A DNA stretch of 64,000 nt, from contig CAIRNS010000007.1 in assembly GCA_903880015.1 (NCBI GenBank), positions 184,489 through 248,488 of the forward strand, given 5' to 3'. Every line of letters starts with the position of its first letter. Position 1 is the first letter of the stretch. Position numbers and translations under genes: made by a program. The notes under the pieces are model-generated. The model saw nothing but the letters and a program-made list of their open reading frames with translations. It ran no database searches and was not told where the DNA came from. Positions 8,590 through 18,416 of the stretch are shown piece by piece. Origin of the DNA: an uncultured Elusimicrobia bacterium (GTDB taxonomy: Bacteria; Elusimicrobiota; Endomicrobiia; Endomicrobiales; CAIRNS01).

Positions 8590-8843
8590 CATACAAATAT
8601 CTGGTATGGCTGGTGATGGCGGCGCTTGTTGTCGTTTTTTATGTTTGGGAACAGACTCAATCAGTGCGGCTGGGGTATGTGGTGGATACCCAGCGTCGGG
8701 AATGTGAGCGCTGGGAGCAATCCAACAAAGAACTGCGGGTAAAAATCAATTGCCTCATTTCTCTTGACCGCCTTGACCGGGTGGCGAAGGATAAACAGTT
8801 GATCAATCCTCCGCAGGACCGGGTCATCTATCTCCATGATTAG
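8586..8843 (+). CDS. ftsL: Cell division protein FtsL-like
   Basis: A small 85-residue bitopic protein between rsmH and ftsI, the standard ftsL position. A short cytoplasmic start is followed by one transmembrane helix (about 5-23) and a heptad-rich region (about 30-65) ending in an RLDRVAK-type motif common at the FtsL C-terminus. It should sit in the FtsQLB complex that activates FtsWI. Sequence conservation is always low in FtsL, so the call relies mostly on topology and position. It overlaps rsmH by 4 nt and ftsI by 8 nt. Confidence 0.8.
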   Translation: MTYKYLVWLVMAALVVVFYVWEQTQSVRLGYVVDTQRRECERWEQSNKELRVKINCLISLDRLDRVAKDKQLINPPQDRVIYLHD

Positions 8844-10515
8844 CCGCACGCGTGTTGCCGTGCCGTTTTTTTTTATAGCGGCAGCTTTTTGCGTCATTGT
8901 CGTCAGATTATTTATTGTCCAGTTATGGCACCATGAGGAGATTGCCGGCCGGGTTGCCGTTGCGATCCGCAGAGACCGTCCCGAAACAACGAGTCGCGGG
9001 AAAATCCTGGATCGGCTGGGCAGAACGCTCACCGAAAGCGTGAAGTCATATGTGCCGTTTATTGATCCTTCGAAAGTAAAGGATCTTCCGGCTGTCATTG
9101 TCGCTTTTCGGCGCTTTTCGATTACGGTTCCCTTGGACATTATTGTTCGCAATCCCCGCAGTTTGTTCGTTCCCCTTGACGGGGAGATTGATGCGGCGGC
9201 GATGCAGTCGTTAAAATCGCTTGAACTGGGGGGTATCGGATTCACGGAAAGTTTCCGTCGGCAGTATCCTGAAGGCCGCTTGGGATGCCACGTGCTGGGC
9301 GTTGTCGGCAGGGATGGTTCCGGTCTCGAAGGGGTAGAATTTACCGCAAACAGTTATCTTTCCGGAGAAAAGATCAGACTTCTGAGCTATCGCGACGGCC
9401 GCGGCCGTGAAATCACCGACAAGCTGGTTGATGTGGATCAGTTAAGCGGCGCCAATGTGACGCTAAGTATAGATCGAAATCTGCAGTTTATTGCTGAGCA
9501 GGAAGTGGATAAGGCATGGAAGGACGCGCGGGCAAAAAATGCAATGGTTATCATCCAGGACCCGCTGACCGGCGAAATACTGGCTCTCGCGTGCCGTCCC
9601 GATTATAATCCCGCTGATTTCGACGCTTCGCGCGCGGCGCTTCGTAATCCGGCGGTCTCCGATATGTTGGAACCGGGGTCAACTTTTAAACTGGTGACTC
9701 TTTCGGCAGCGCTTGAAAAAAAAGTGGTCAGCCGCACCGATATGATTTGGTGTGAGAACGGGGTCTACACGGTAAAAAATCATCCCATCCGCGATCACGA
9801 GAAAAAAGGATTAATAAGCGTCAATGAAGTGATGAACGTTTCATCCAACATCGGAACGGCGAAAATCGGTATGAAACTCGGGAAAGACCAACTGTATCAG
9901 TATATACGGCAGTTCGGGTTTACTGCTAAAACAGGCATAGATTTGCCCGGCGAAGCAAAGGGGATATTGCAGGATCCCGGGCAATGGAGCGGATTGTCGG
10001 TGCCTATTATTTCCTTTGGTCAGGAAGTCGCGGTGACAGCCGTGCAGGTCATCAACGCCTATTCGTCCATTGCTAACGGCGGCTTGCTGCTGGAGCCGAA
10101 AGTGGTCAAAGAAATAAGGACCGTGCAGGGGCGCTTGCTGAGCAATACCGGTAAACGCATCATTCGCCGGACGGTTACGCCGGCGGTCGCGGCGGCCATG
10201 AAGGAAATGCTTATCGATGTCGTGGAGAAGGGGACCGGACAGTTGGCGAAAGTGGCGGGATACAGCGTCGGCGGGAAAACCGGCACCGCGCAGAAGCGCG
10301 ATCCGCGGACGAACATGTATTCGACCACGAATTATGTGGCCTCTTTCTGCGGTATTATTCCCGCCCGTGATCCGAAATTGACCATTTTCGTTTTGCTTGA
10401 CGAGCCGCAGGGCGATTATTATGCGGCGTCCCGGGCAGCCCCCGTATTTTCCCGCGTTGCGTCCCGGGCGGTGCGGTATCTCCAGATTCCACCCGATCAA
10501 GGGAATGGATCATAG
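8836..10515 (+). CDS. ftsI: Peptidoglycan D,D-transpeptidase FtsI (PBP3)
   Basis: A 559-residue class B penicillin-binding protein. It has an N-terminal membrane anchor (about 5-27), the RGKILDRLGR dimerisation-domain motif, and a transpeptidase domain with all three catalytic motifs: S282-T-F-K285, S336-S-N338 and K481-T-G483. It cross-links septal peptidoglycan together with FtsW, encoded downstream. There is no C-terminal PASTA domain, unlike PBP2x. Position between ftsL and murE fits division rather than sporulation or elongation. Confidence 0.93.
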   Translation: MISRTRVAVPFFFIAAAFCVIVVRLFIVQLWHHEEIAGRVAVAIRRDRPETTSRGKILDRLGRTLTESVKSYVPFIDPSKVKDLPAVIVAFRRFSITVPLDIIVRNPRSLFVPLDGEIDAAAMQSLKSLELGGIGFTESFRRQYPEGRLGCHVLGVVGRDGSGLEGVEFTANSYLSGEKIRLLSYRDGRGREITDKLVDVDQLSGANVTLSIDRNLQFIAEQEVDKAWKDARAKNAMVIIQDPLTGEILALACRPDYNPADFDASRAALRNPAVSDMLEPGSTFKLVTLSAALEKKVVSRTDMIWCENGVYTVKNHPIRDHEKKGLISVNEVMNVSSNIGTAKIGMKLGKDQLYQYIRQFGFTAKTGIDLPGEAKGILQDPGQWSGLSVPIISFGQEVAVTAVQVINAYSSIANGGLLLEPKVVKEIRTVQGRLLSNTGKRIIRRTVTPAVAAAMKEMLIDVVEKGTGQLAKVAGYSVGGKTGTAQKRDPRTNMYSTTNYVASFCGIIPARDPKLTIFVLLDEPQGDYYAASRAAPVFSRVASRAVRYLQIPPDQGNGS

Positions 10516-10517
10516 AT

Positions 10518-11999
10518 ATGATACTTTCAGAGGTTCTCAGCGGTTTACCCTGCAGCGTGACCGGCGCCGTCGACGGTTTCGTTACCGGGGTTGCCTATGA
10601 TTCACGGCTGGTAACGCCGGGTGATATTTTTGTTGCCCTGCCCGGCCATCATGTTCAAGGAAGCAGTTATTTCGCTGACGCGGTCAAGCGCGGGGCTGTC
10701 GCGGTGGTTACCGACCATCCGTGCATTCTGCCGGGGATACCCGTCGTTCTGGTGGATGATTCGCTCAGGTTTTTGGCTCGCATCAGCGCAATCGTATATG
10801 GCCATCCGGATAAACGGTTGTTACTGGCCGGGATAACCGGCACGAACGGGAAAACGACCATCACCTATCTGCTTGAATCCATTTTTTCGGCCGCTCACCG
10901 TTCTATGGGCGTGATAGGGACGGTCAACTATCGGTTTGGCACCACGAAAATTCCCGCACCGAATACCACCCCGCAATCGGCGGATATCTATCGCATGTTA
11001 CAGGAGATGGTTAGCGGAGGGATTACGGCTGCCGTTATGGAAGTTTCTTCGCATGCACTTGCGCTGGGGCGCGTCGATGGATTAGAATTTGATCTGACGA
11101 TATTTACCAATCTCACGCGCGATCATCTGGATTTTCACGGCACGATGGAAAACTATTTTTCTTCAAAGGCGTTGTTGTTTTCCCGTCAAGTTCCCGGAGA
11201 AAAACCGTATCATAAATGTGCTATAATCAATACTGACGATAGTTGGGGTAAAAAACTCAGTACGCTGGTCACCGGCGCATCAGTGGTTACCTATGGGCTT
11301 TCGGATTGCGCGCACATCCGGGCGGAGAACATCCATTATTCAAGCCACGGGACTGAGTTTACGCTGATAACGCCGACGGACAGGTGTACGGTCACCGTTG
11401 GGTTTTTGGGATCGTATAATGTGTATAATATTCTTGCGGCGGTTGCGGCGGGCATATGCGTCGGCATCCCGTTTGAAACGGTAGTTGACGGCGTTCGTTG
11501 TGCGCCGCCGGCGCCGGGCCGGCTGGAACCAATAGACGGCGGACAGCCGTTTACGGTGCTGGTGGATTATGCTCATACCGACGATGCCCTGCTCAATGTT
11601 TTGCGCTCGTTGCGGGAACTCAATCCCGCCCGTATTATCACGGTCTTCGGTTGCGGCGGCGACAGAGATACAACAAAGCGCTCCATAATGGGCGAAACGG
11701 CGTCTCGTTTGAGTGATCATGTATTTCTCACATCCGATAACCCACGGAGCGAAGACCCTAAAGCAATCGCCCGCGATGTCGAGGAAGGGTTTCGGCGGCG
11801 GCAGGCGAACAATTATGAGATTATTATAGATCGCGAACAGGCAATTGCCGCAGCCCTTGCCATGGCGCGCGCAGGAGATATTGTCCTGTTAGCCGGCAAA
11901 GGCCACGAAATGTATCAGATTATCGGAGAACAAAAGTTGCATTTCAACGATGGCGAGATTGCTCGCGTTCATCTGGAACGATTATATGGAAAACATTAA
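10518..11999 (+). CDS. murE: UDP-MurNAc-tripeptide ligase MurE, DAP type
   Basis: A 493-residue Mur ligase. The P-loop TGTNGKTT lies at about residues 107-114, the central domain carries the carbamylated-lysine region, and the C-terminal domain contains D407-N-P-R410. DNPR is the motif associated with meso-diaminopimelate rather than lysine addition. It adds the third stem-peptide residue in the cytoplasm. It starts 3 nt after ftsI and overlaps murF by 14 nt. Confidence 0.95.
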   Translation: MILSEVLSGLPCSVTGAVDGFVTGVAYDSRLVTPGDIFVALPGHHVQGSSYFADAVKRGAVAVVTDHPCILPGIPVVLVDDSLRFLARISAIVYGHPDKRLLLAGITGTNGKTTITYLLESIFSAAHRSMGVIGTVNYRFGTTKIPAPNTTPQSADIYRMLQEMVSGGITAAVMEVSSHALALGRVDGLEFDLTIFTNLTRDHLDFHGTMENYFSSKALLFSRQVPGEKPYHKCAIINTDDSWGKKLSTLVTGASVVTYGLSDCAHIRAENIHYSSHGTEFTLITPTDRCTVTVGFLGSYNVYNILAAVAAGICVGIPFETVVDGVRCAPPAPGRLEPIDGGQPFTVLVDYAHTDDALLNVLRSLRELNPARIITVFGCGGDRDTTKRSIMGETASRLSDHVFLTSDNPRSEDPKAIARDVEEGFRRRQANNYEIIIDREQAIAAALAMARAGDIVLLAGKGHEMYQIIGEQKLHFNDGEIARVHLERLYGKH

Positions 12000-13362
12000 T
12001 TTACAAGAATTTATCGGTGCTGTCGGCGGCTCATTTCTGCTGGGCGATCCGCACACTGCGGTGAGAGTGATTTCTATCGATACGCGGACACTGCGGCGGG
12101 GTGATTTTTATTTCGCCATTAAAGGACCGCAGTTTGACGGTCATGATTTTTTGAAGCAGGCCATTGAAAAACAGGCCGGCGGTCTGGTCATTTCACGCAA
12201 AGATATCGACCTGGGAAATCCTTTTCCGGCATTCCCGGCAATGATACAGGTTAACGATACCACGCAGGCGCTGGGCGACATCGCGGCGTTCTACCGTAAA
12301 AAGTGGAGCATCCCAGTCGTTGGGATTACCGGCTCAAATGGCAAAACAACAACGAAGGAAATGCTGGCGTCAATTTTGCGCCAGAGTGCGCCGACGTTGA
12401 GTACTGTCGGTAATTTGAACAATCTCATCGGTGTTCCCCTGACACTTCTGCAGTTGTCATCCAATCATCGCTACGCCGTGGTTGAAATGGGCTCATCGCT
12501 GTTCGGGGAGATTAAAAAGTTGGCGGCGATTAGCCGACCGACCATAGGCATCATCACCAATATTGGCTATACTCATCTGGAAAACTTTATCAATCTTGAA
12601 GGCGTTCTGGCCGGAAAAAAGGCCCTGCTCGACGCTTTGCCGGAAGAAGGCTGCGCAGTGATTAACGCTGACGACTTGCATCTCAGTAAACTGACCACCC
12701 AGCTGCACTGCGCCGTGCGTACATTCAGTTTATATAAAGGGGCCGATGCGTATGCGGAATACATTCAATTGTGGCCCGATAAACCGAGTTTTGAATTGAA
12801 CATACAGGGCAAAAAAATAAAGATATTGATGCCGGTATACGGTAAATTCAATATCTACAACGCTCTGGCAGCCGCTGCGGCTGCCGGATGGATGGGTATT
12901 GATATTGAGACGATAAAAAAGGGTCTCGAACATTTTATATCTCCCGGCATGCGCATGGAAACGCACACTTTGAAAAACGGGGCGCTGGTCATCAACGATG
13001 CCTATAACGCCAATCCGTCCTCTATCAAGGAGTCAGTTCAGGGAATGATTACGGCTTTTCCCGAGCGGCCTAAGATTGTTGTGCTCGGAGATATGTTGGA
13101 ACTGGGAACTGATGCGGCGAAGTATCATGCGAAGCTGGGAGAGTTTCTGGCTATGCAGCCCCTTGAAAAAATATTTTTATTCGGGCCGTTGATGGAAGCG
13201 GCCGCTAATCGTCTCGATCCATCTCTTGTACGGCATTTTATGCACCCCGGTGAACTGGAAATTGAATTGAAAAAAACATTGGCATCCGATGTCGTTGTAT
13301 TATTTAAAGGATCACGCGGCATGCATCTGGAAGAAATATTTCGCCGCGTTACAGGAGAGTAA
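11986..13362 (+). CDS. murF: UDP-MurNAc-tripeptide-D-Ala-D-Ala ligase
   Basis: About 458 residues from the ATG at 11986. The P-loop is TGSNGKTTTKEM (near residue 118), followed by a central domain with EMGSS and NIGYTHLENF motifs and a C-terminal domain with INDAYNANP, which is characteristic of MurF. It joins D-Ala-D-Ala to the tripeptide, making the pentapeptide precursor used by MraY next door. The frame is open to 11950, but the extra 12 residues are inside murE and do not match the family. Confidence 0.95.
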   Translation: MENINLQEFIGAVGGSFLLGDPHTAVRVISIDTRTLRRGDFYFAIKGPQFDGHDFLKQAIEKQAGGLVISRKDIDLGNPFPAFPAMIQVNDTTQALGDIAAFYRKKWSIPVVGITGSNGKTTTKEMLASILRQSAPTLSTVGNLNNLIGVPLTLLQLSSNHRYAVVEMGSSLFGEIKKLAAISRPTIGIITNIGYTHLENFINLEGVLAGKKALLDALPEEGCAVINADDLHLSKLTTQLHCAVRTFSLYKGADAYAEYIQLWPDKPSFELNIQGKKIKILMPVYGKFNIYNALAAAAAAGWMGIDIETIKKGLEHFISPGMRMETHTLKNGALVINDAYNANPSSIKESVQGMITAFPERPKIVVLGDMLELGTDAAKYHAKLGEFLAMQPLEKIFLFGPLMEAAANRLDPSLVRHFMHPGELEIELKKTLASDVVVLFKGSRGMHLEEIFRRVTGE

Positions 13363-13368
13363 TCATTT

Positions 13369-14454
13369 ATGCTGTACCATTTTCTCTATCCTCTGCATAC
13401 CGTTTTCTCTCCGTTTAATATTTTTCAATACATCACTTTTCGCGCCGGTGGGGCAATTCTGACGAGTTTAATCGTCAGTTTTATTCTCGGACCGCTGCTT
13501 ATACGCCGGCTTCAGCAGATGAACATCGGTCAAACGATTCGCTGTGACGGCCCGCAAACCCATCTACAAAAAGCCGGAACACCGACCATGGGAGGATTGC
13601 TGATTTTGTTTTCAATGCTGATCTCGACACTTTTATGGGCCCGTCTGGATAACCGATTCATCGTTATGATTCTCGCGGGGACACTCTGGCTCGGACTGTG
13701 GGGAGCAGCGGATGATTACCTTAAGCTGGTCAAGAAAAATTGCAAAGGTCTTTCCCCGCTCAAAAAATTTCTTGCGCAAATGACGCTGGGATTAGCGGTT
13801 GCAGGGTACTTATGGTACCATCCCGCGAATCCAGCGTTTGCGTCATCGATAAATATACCGTATTTAAAAAATGTTTTTATTGATCTTTCTGTTGGGTATA
13901 TACTTTTTGTCATATTAACCGTGGTCGGTAGTTCGAATGCTGTCAACTTGACTGATGGGTTGGACGGGCTTGCCATTGGCAATCTGATAATTGCTGCAAT
14001 GACACTGGCGCTTTTTTCCTATTTTGCGGGTCATCTGCAAATCGCTCATTATTTGCGCATTATTCCTGTGCCCGGCGCCGGTGAATTGACGGTATTCTTG
14101 TCCGCGATGGTGGGTGCGGGCTTGGGCTTTTTGTGGTATAACGCCTATCCGGCACAGATGTTTATGGGCGATACCGGGAGTTTATTTCTCGGTGGTTCTC
14201 TCGGATTGGCCGCGGTTTTTATCAAGCAGGAATTGATATTGGTCGTTATTGGCGGTGTATTTGTCATAGAGGCCCTGTCGGTTATCTTTCAGATATATTC
14301 TTTCCGTCATTGCGGAAAGCGTATGTTTAAAATGGCGCCGATTCATCATCATTTTGAGCTTTCCGGGTGGGCAGAACCTAAAGTCACTGTTCGCTTCTGG
14401 ATTGTGGGTATTATCCTTGCTCTGGTGGCTTTCGCATCGTTGAAACTTCGTTAA
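13369..14454 (+). CDS. mraY: Phospho-MurNAc-pentapeptide translocase
   Basis: A 361-residue polytopic membrane enzyme of the MraY/WecA superfamily. Visible motifs are TPTMGG near residue 67, the aspartate pair in GAADDYLK, NLTDGLDGLA, GDTGSLFLG and the MraY-specific HHHFE with the downstream WAEPKVTVRFW stretch. It transfers phospho-MurNAc-pentapeptide to undecaprenyl phosphate, making lipid I. The carrier precursor would come from UppS, encoded at 29 kb. It sits 6 nt after murF. Confidence 0.97.
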   Translation: MLYHFLYPLHTVFSPFNIFQYITFRAGGAILTSLIVSFILGPLLIRRLQQMNIGQTIRCDGPQTHLQKAGTPTMGGLLILFSMLISTLLWARLDNRFIVMILAGTLWLGLWGAADDYLKLVKKNCKGLSPLKKFLAQMTLGLAVAGYLWYHPANPAFASSINIPYLKNVFIDLSVGYILFVILTVVGSSNAVNLTDGLDGLAIGNLIIAAMTLALFSYFAGHLQIAHYLRIIPVPGAGELTVFLSAMVGAGLGFLWYNAYPAQMFMGDTGSLFLGGSLGLAAVFIKQELILVVIGGVFVIEALSVIFQIYSFRHCGKRMFKMAPIHHHFELSGWAEPKVTVRFWIVGIILALVAFASLKLR

Positions 14455-14510
14455 AAATAGTGCTGTTATCCCCAAATTCTACGATAAAAAAGGCATACAT
14501 ACTGCAGATT

Positions 14511-15872
14511 ATGAATACATCCATTCTATCTCTGGCAGGACAAAAAATCGGGATTCTCGGCCTTGCAAAATCAGGTGTTGCGGCTGCAAACCTGGCGGTG
14601 TCGTTGGGCGCTGAAGTGCTGGTCAGCGATGTTCGTGCGCAGTTGCAGTGTCCTGCCCGTTCGTTGCTGCACAAAAAAGTTCGGCGTGAGTTCGGCGGAC
14701 ACTCAGCGCTATTGCTGGAATCAGATCTCATTATCAAAAGTCCCGGCGTCCACGGTGATATTCCTATCCTTGTCAGCGCCCGAAAGAAAAAAATTCCTGT
14801 CATCGGCGAGATCGAGTTTGCATCCCGCCTTATACGCCCGCGCCGGATAATCGCGATAACCGGAACGAATGGCAAAACAACCGCTACCGCGTTGATGGGC
14901 GCCCTTTGTAAAAGCGCCGGCCAACACACCCTTGTCGGCGGCAATATCGGTACGCCGCTGGCGTCGCTTGTGAAAAAATGTACGCCGGCAACCACGCTGG
15001 TCCTTGAAATGTCCAGTTATCAGTTAGAGGATTCTCCGACATTTCATCCGTCTATTTCTGCTATCCTTAATATTACTCCTGATCATCTTGAACATCACCA
15101 CACTATGAAAAGCTATAGCGCTGCCAAGGCGCGGATATTTGCCCGTCAGACGCCCCGCGATTTTTGTATTTTGAACTACGATGACCCTCTCTGCCGGAAA
15201 CTGGCCCGGCGCTGCCCGGCGCAGGTGCTCTTTTTTAGTCGGAAAAAGTTGTTGCCCCGCGGTGTCAGGTATATCGACGACGGAAAAGGCCGCAATATTG
15301 TTGTTTCTGTCGGCAAGCGATTTTTTCGTTTACCGGCGGATCTGCGGTTGCCCGGCATGCACAATGTTGAAAATGTGCTTGCGTGCGTTGCCATGGCGGC
15401 AGCGGCAGGACTGCCGCCGACGGTTATTGAGAGAACAATAGCTTCATTCCGCGGGGTGGAACATCGGATAGAGTTTGTTCGTTCAGTTGCAGGTGTTCGT
15501 TATTTTAACGATTCCAAAGGAACAAATGTCGACGCTGCTCGCGTAGCCCTGGAATCGTTCGACGATCCCGTGTGGCTTATATTGGGCGGACAAGATAAGG
15601 GATCGCCGTACGCGCCGTTGCGGGAGCTCATCAAGAAAAAAGTAAAGGGTATACTTCTTATCGGGGAAGCGTCGCCGAAGATTCGTCGGGAACTCGCGGG
15701 TTGCGCCGCATTTTATGAGTGCCGGACGCTGTCGCGGGCAATTCGTTACGCCCGGAAGCATGCGCAAAAAAAAGAAGTGGTTCTTCTCTCGCCCGCTTGC
15801 GCCTCGTTCGATCAGTTTACGGATTTTGAAGACCGGGGCAGACAGTTCAAAGAGATGGTAAACAGTTTATAA
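14511..15872 (+). CDS. murD: UDP-MurNAc-L-alanine:D-glutamate ligase
   Basis: About 453 residues from the ATG at 14511. An N-terminal Rossmann-like domain (KIGILGLAKSG) binds the UDP part, the P-loop TGTNGKTTATA is near residue 115, NITPDHLEHH lies in the central domain, and the C-terminal domain has FNDSKGTN and SPACASFDQF, both typical of MurD. It adds D-Glu to UDP-MurNAc-Ala. An upstream in-frame start at 14460 adds residues that do not match the family. The order mraY-murD-ftsW-murG is standard. Confidence 0.96.
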   Translation: MNTSILSLAGQKIGILGLAKSGVAAANLAVSLGAEVLVSDVRAQLQCPARSLLHKKVRREFGGHSALLLESDLIIKSPGVHGDIPILVSARKKKIPVIGEIEFASRLIRPRRIIAITGTNGKTTATALMGALCKSAGQHTLVGGNIGTPLASLVKKCTPATTLVLEMSSYQLEDSPTFHPSISAILNITPDHLEHHHTMKSYSAAKARIFARQTPRDFCILNYDDPLCRKLARRCPAQVLFFSRKKLLPRGVRYIDDGKGRNIVVSVGKRFFRLPADLRLPGMHNVENVLACVAMAAAAGLPPTVIERTIASFRGVEHRIEFVRSVAGVRYFNDSKGTNVDAARVALESFDDPVWLILGGQDKGSPYAPLRELIKKKVKGILLIGEASPKIRRELAGCAAFYECRTLSRAIRYARKHAQKKEVVLLSPACASFDQFTDFEDRGRQFKEMVNSL

Positions 15873-15936
15873 AGCGTATGGTTGCGCACGTATGATGCAT
15901 GCTCGCACATGCTCGCAAGAAAATAAGGATGATGCC

Positions 15937-17049
15937 GTGAAACTAAAAAAGCGTTTGTTTGCCGCCACTCCGGGCGGGAACTACGATCATGTCCTTCTGT
16001 TGATATCGGTAGTCCTTGTCATTCTGGGCAGTATCATGGTTTTTTCATCAAGCGTTATCATGGCCGACGCCCGCTTTCAATCGCCGTATGTGTTCGCAAT
16101 AAAACAAATCATCTGGGTGATATTCGGGACGGTAGCCATGTTTATTCTGGCGAACAGCGACTACCGTGACTTGCAAAAGATGTCACGGATGTTGTTGATA
16201 ATCTCAATCGTGTTGCTTGTTGCGGTGCTGGTTTTCGGGACTGTCAAGGGCGGCGCGCGGCGCTGGCTGCGGTTTGGTTGGATAAGTTTTCAACCGTCGG
16301 AAGTAGCAAAGCTGATGATGGTGATTGCCCTGGCGGATTATCTGGACAGGAAAAAAAGCCGGTTGAAGGAATTCAAGGGGTTGATGCCGCCCCTGTTTAT
16401 CACTGCTCTGTTGACGGGATTGATTGTGCTTGAACGCGATCTCGGAACACCGATACTCATGGTGATAATAAGCATATGTCTGTTATTTGCTGCCGGTGCG
16501 CGTTTAAAACATATTCTTTTGATGGGCGCTGCCTGTGTTCCCTTGGTTGTTATCGCCATTCTGCGTCAGCCGTACCGGTTAGCTCGGATTCATGCTTTTG
16601 CGGCGTCGTGGGGCGATATTCATGCCGGGTCATACCAGCTGCAACGGTCAATCATGGCGTTGGGTAACGGGGGATTTTTCGGCATGGGGATGGGACAAAG
16701 CCAGATGAAATTGAATTTTCTACCTGAACCGCATACGGATTTTATTTTTCCTATCATCGGTGAAGAGTTGGGGTTTATCGGGACTATTTTTTTAATATCT
16801 TTGTTCTTGGGTTTCATGTGGCAGGGGATGAAGATCGCGCGCAACTGCCAGAATCTATTCGGTCAGCTGACCGCACTGGGCATTACCTGGGCGATCGGAT
16901 TTCAGGCGGTTTTGAATATGGGTGTTGCCTCAGGTGTTTTGCCGACTAAAGGATTACCGTTGCCGTTCGTATCTTTCGGCGGGACATCTCTCTTGTTGAA
17001 CATGGCTTGCGTGGGTATTTTACTGAGCATTTCAAAGCAACGACAGTAA
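15937..17049 (+). CDS. ftsW: Septal peptidoglycan polymerase FtsW
   Basis: A SEDS-family glycosyltransferase with about ten membrane segments. Family features include the ARRWLRFG and FQPSEVAKL stretches, the PEPHTDFIFPIIGEELGF loop and the C-terminal LPFVSFGG motif. With FtsI it polymerises and cross-links septal lipid II. The GTG at 15937 has AAGGAT about 8 nt upstream and gives about 370 residues; an ATG at 15892 would add a Cys/His-rich stretch with no visible role. The order with murD and murG supports FtsW over RodA. Confidence 0.92.
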   Translation: MKLKKRLFAATPGGNYDHVLLLISVVLVILGSIMVFSSSVIMADARFQSPYVFAIKQIIWVIFGTVAMFILANSDYRDLQKMSRMLLIISIVLLVAVLVFGTVKGGARRWLRFGWISFQPSEVAKLMMVIALADYLDRKKSRLKEFKGLMPPLFITALLTGLIVLERDLGTPILMVIISICLLFAAGARLKHILLMGAACVPLVVIAILRQPYRLARIHAFAASWGDIHAGSYQLQRSIMALGNGGFFGMGMGQSQMKLNFLPEPHTDFIFPIIGEELGFIGTIFLISLFLGFMWQGMKIARNCQNLFGQLTALGITWAIGFQAVLNMGVASGVLPTKGLPLPFVSFGGTSLLLNMACVGILLSISKQRQ

Positions 17050-17055
17050 TCAATT

Positions 17056-18132
17056 ATGAAAACAATCATTATTGCCGCCGGGGGGACCGGCGGGCATCTC
17101 TATCCCGGCGTCGCACTTGCCCGCACCGTGGTTGCGCGGGGGTGTAAGCCGATTTTTATCGTGAGAAAAAACGATATGTGTTGTGCTATTTTGAAACGCG
17201 AAGGGTTTGCTTTTGAAGAGATTCCCGCACGCGGTATGCCGCGGCGGATATCGCTGCAGCTGGTCGTATTTTTGTATGCGCTCATCCGGAGTTTTTTCGC
17301 AGCCCTCGTACTGGTGCGCCGGCTCAATCCTACAGCAGTTGTCGGCATGGGGGGGTATATTTCGTTCCCCGTCATTGTCGCTGCAAAACTTTCAAAGATA
17401 CCGACGGTTATACATGAACAAAACTATCTGCCGGGGTTGGCAAACAGGGTCCTCGCGCGGTTCGCTTCCCGGGTGGCCGTTACATTTGCCGGATCCCGTT
17501 CCTTTTTTTCGGAACAGCGTACGGTCGTTACGGGCAATCCTGTCCGGCGGGAGTTGTTCGGGGTTGAAGGCGATGCGGCGCGCGAACGCCTGCATCTTGC
17601 ACCGGGAAAATGTACAGTCCTCGTGTTTGGGGGGAGTCAGGGCGCATACGCGGTTAATCATGCGGTGACGGAGAGTTATGCATTGTTACCGTCAACCGCA
17701 CAGAATAAAATTCAGTTCCTGCATATAGCCGGCAACAAAGGGTATGAAAAAATATCGGCGCAGTTCCGCGAAAAGAAAATTCCCGGCGTTGTGCTCCCGT
17801 ATCTTAATGAAATCGGCGACGCCTATGCGGTTGCGGATATTGTCATTTGCCGTGCAGGGGCTACGACGATATCTGAGTTAGAGATTCTGGGAACGCCGGT
17901 CATCTTGGTGCCGTTTCCGCACGCAACGGGGAATCATCAGGAGTTCAATGCGCGGGTGTTGGTTGACAGCGGCCAGGGGGTCATGATTCGCGAGAGGGAA
18001 CTTTCCCCACAGGTCCTTGCGCGCGAGCTAATCGTCAGGATGAACGATTCATCATCCCTGCACCGGACAATAAAAATTCCCGCTGTCCTCCCGCAGGAAC
18101 TATTAGCGGATACTGTTTTGTCGTTGATTTAA
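17056..18132 (+). CDS. murG: Lipid II synthase, UDP-GlcNAc transferase MurG
   Basis: A 358-residue GT28 glycosyltransferase. The N-terminal glycine loop is AAGGTGGHLYPG; a second GxxGY-like loop (MGGYISFP), HEQNYLPG, the FGGSQGA hinge loop, CRAGATTISEL and PFPHATGNHQEFNA are all MurG hallmarks. It adds GlcNAc to lipid I at the inner face of the membrane. It is the last gene of this dcw segment. The murC-ddl-ftsQ-ftsA-ftsZ genes often found next are absent, and a repeat island follows. Confidence 0.96.
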   Translation: MKTIIIAAGGTGGHLYPGVALARTVVARGCKPIFIVRKNDMCCAILKREGFAFEEIPARGMPRRISLQLVVFLYALIRSFFAALVLVRRLNPTAVVGMGGYISFPVIVAAKLSKIPTVIHEQNYLPGLANRVLARFASRVAVTFAGSRSFFSEQRTVVTGNPVRRELFGVEGDAARERLHLAPGKCTVLVFGGSQGAYAVNHAVTESYALLPSTAQNKIQFLHIAGNKGYEKISAQFREKKIPGVVLPYLNEIGDAYAVADIVICRAGATTISELEILGTPVILVPFPHATGNHQEFNARVLVDSGQGVMIRERELSPQVLARELIVRMNDSSSLHRTIKIPAVLPQELLADTVLSLI

Positions 18133-18151
18133 GGGTTTTTTTTATATCCAC

Positions 18152-18316
18152 CATTGAAAAAGGGGGACACAGGGGGGGTGCTGTATGCACTCAGATAGCA
18201 CGGCAAATCCTCCCTACCCTCCTTTTTCTAAGGAGGAGAATAACACATCATCATCTGGAAATTATCGGTGACATCATGTTCTTACCCCTTTGAAAAAGGG
18301 GGGCAGGGGGATTTGC
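18152..18316 (+). repeat. Repeat island with three C/G-rich palindromic elements
   Basis: Three diverged copies of one short dispersed element lie in the murG-surE gap: 18152-18178 (partial), 18203-18238 and, inverted, 18283-18316. The core is GCAAATCC, then a pyrimidine-rich CCTCC block, then CCTTTTTCAAAGG or similar, able to fold into a hairpin. The same element recurs at 57.97-58.37 kb. No credible gene lies in the 284-bp gap. Confidence 0.75.
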
Positions 18317-18416
18317 AGTTCTCCTGTAGTCATCTATGAATAACAATGCTGTCAAGGGTGCTCTACTCAGCAATGGGAATTGATTGATAGAGAGAATATT
18401 GGCTGAAAGGGAATCT

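Noticed and set aside
18152..18316. Possible CRISPR array
   Set aside because: Copies are few, diverged, in both orientations and not regularly spaced; no cas genes are present.
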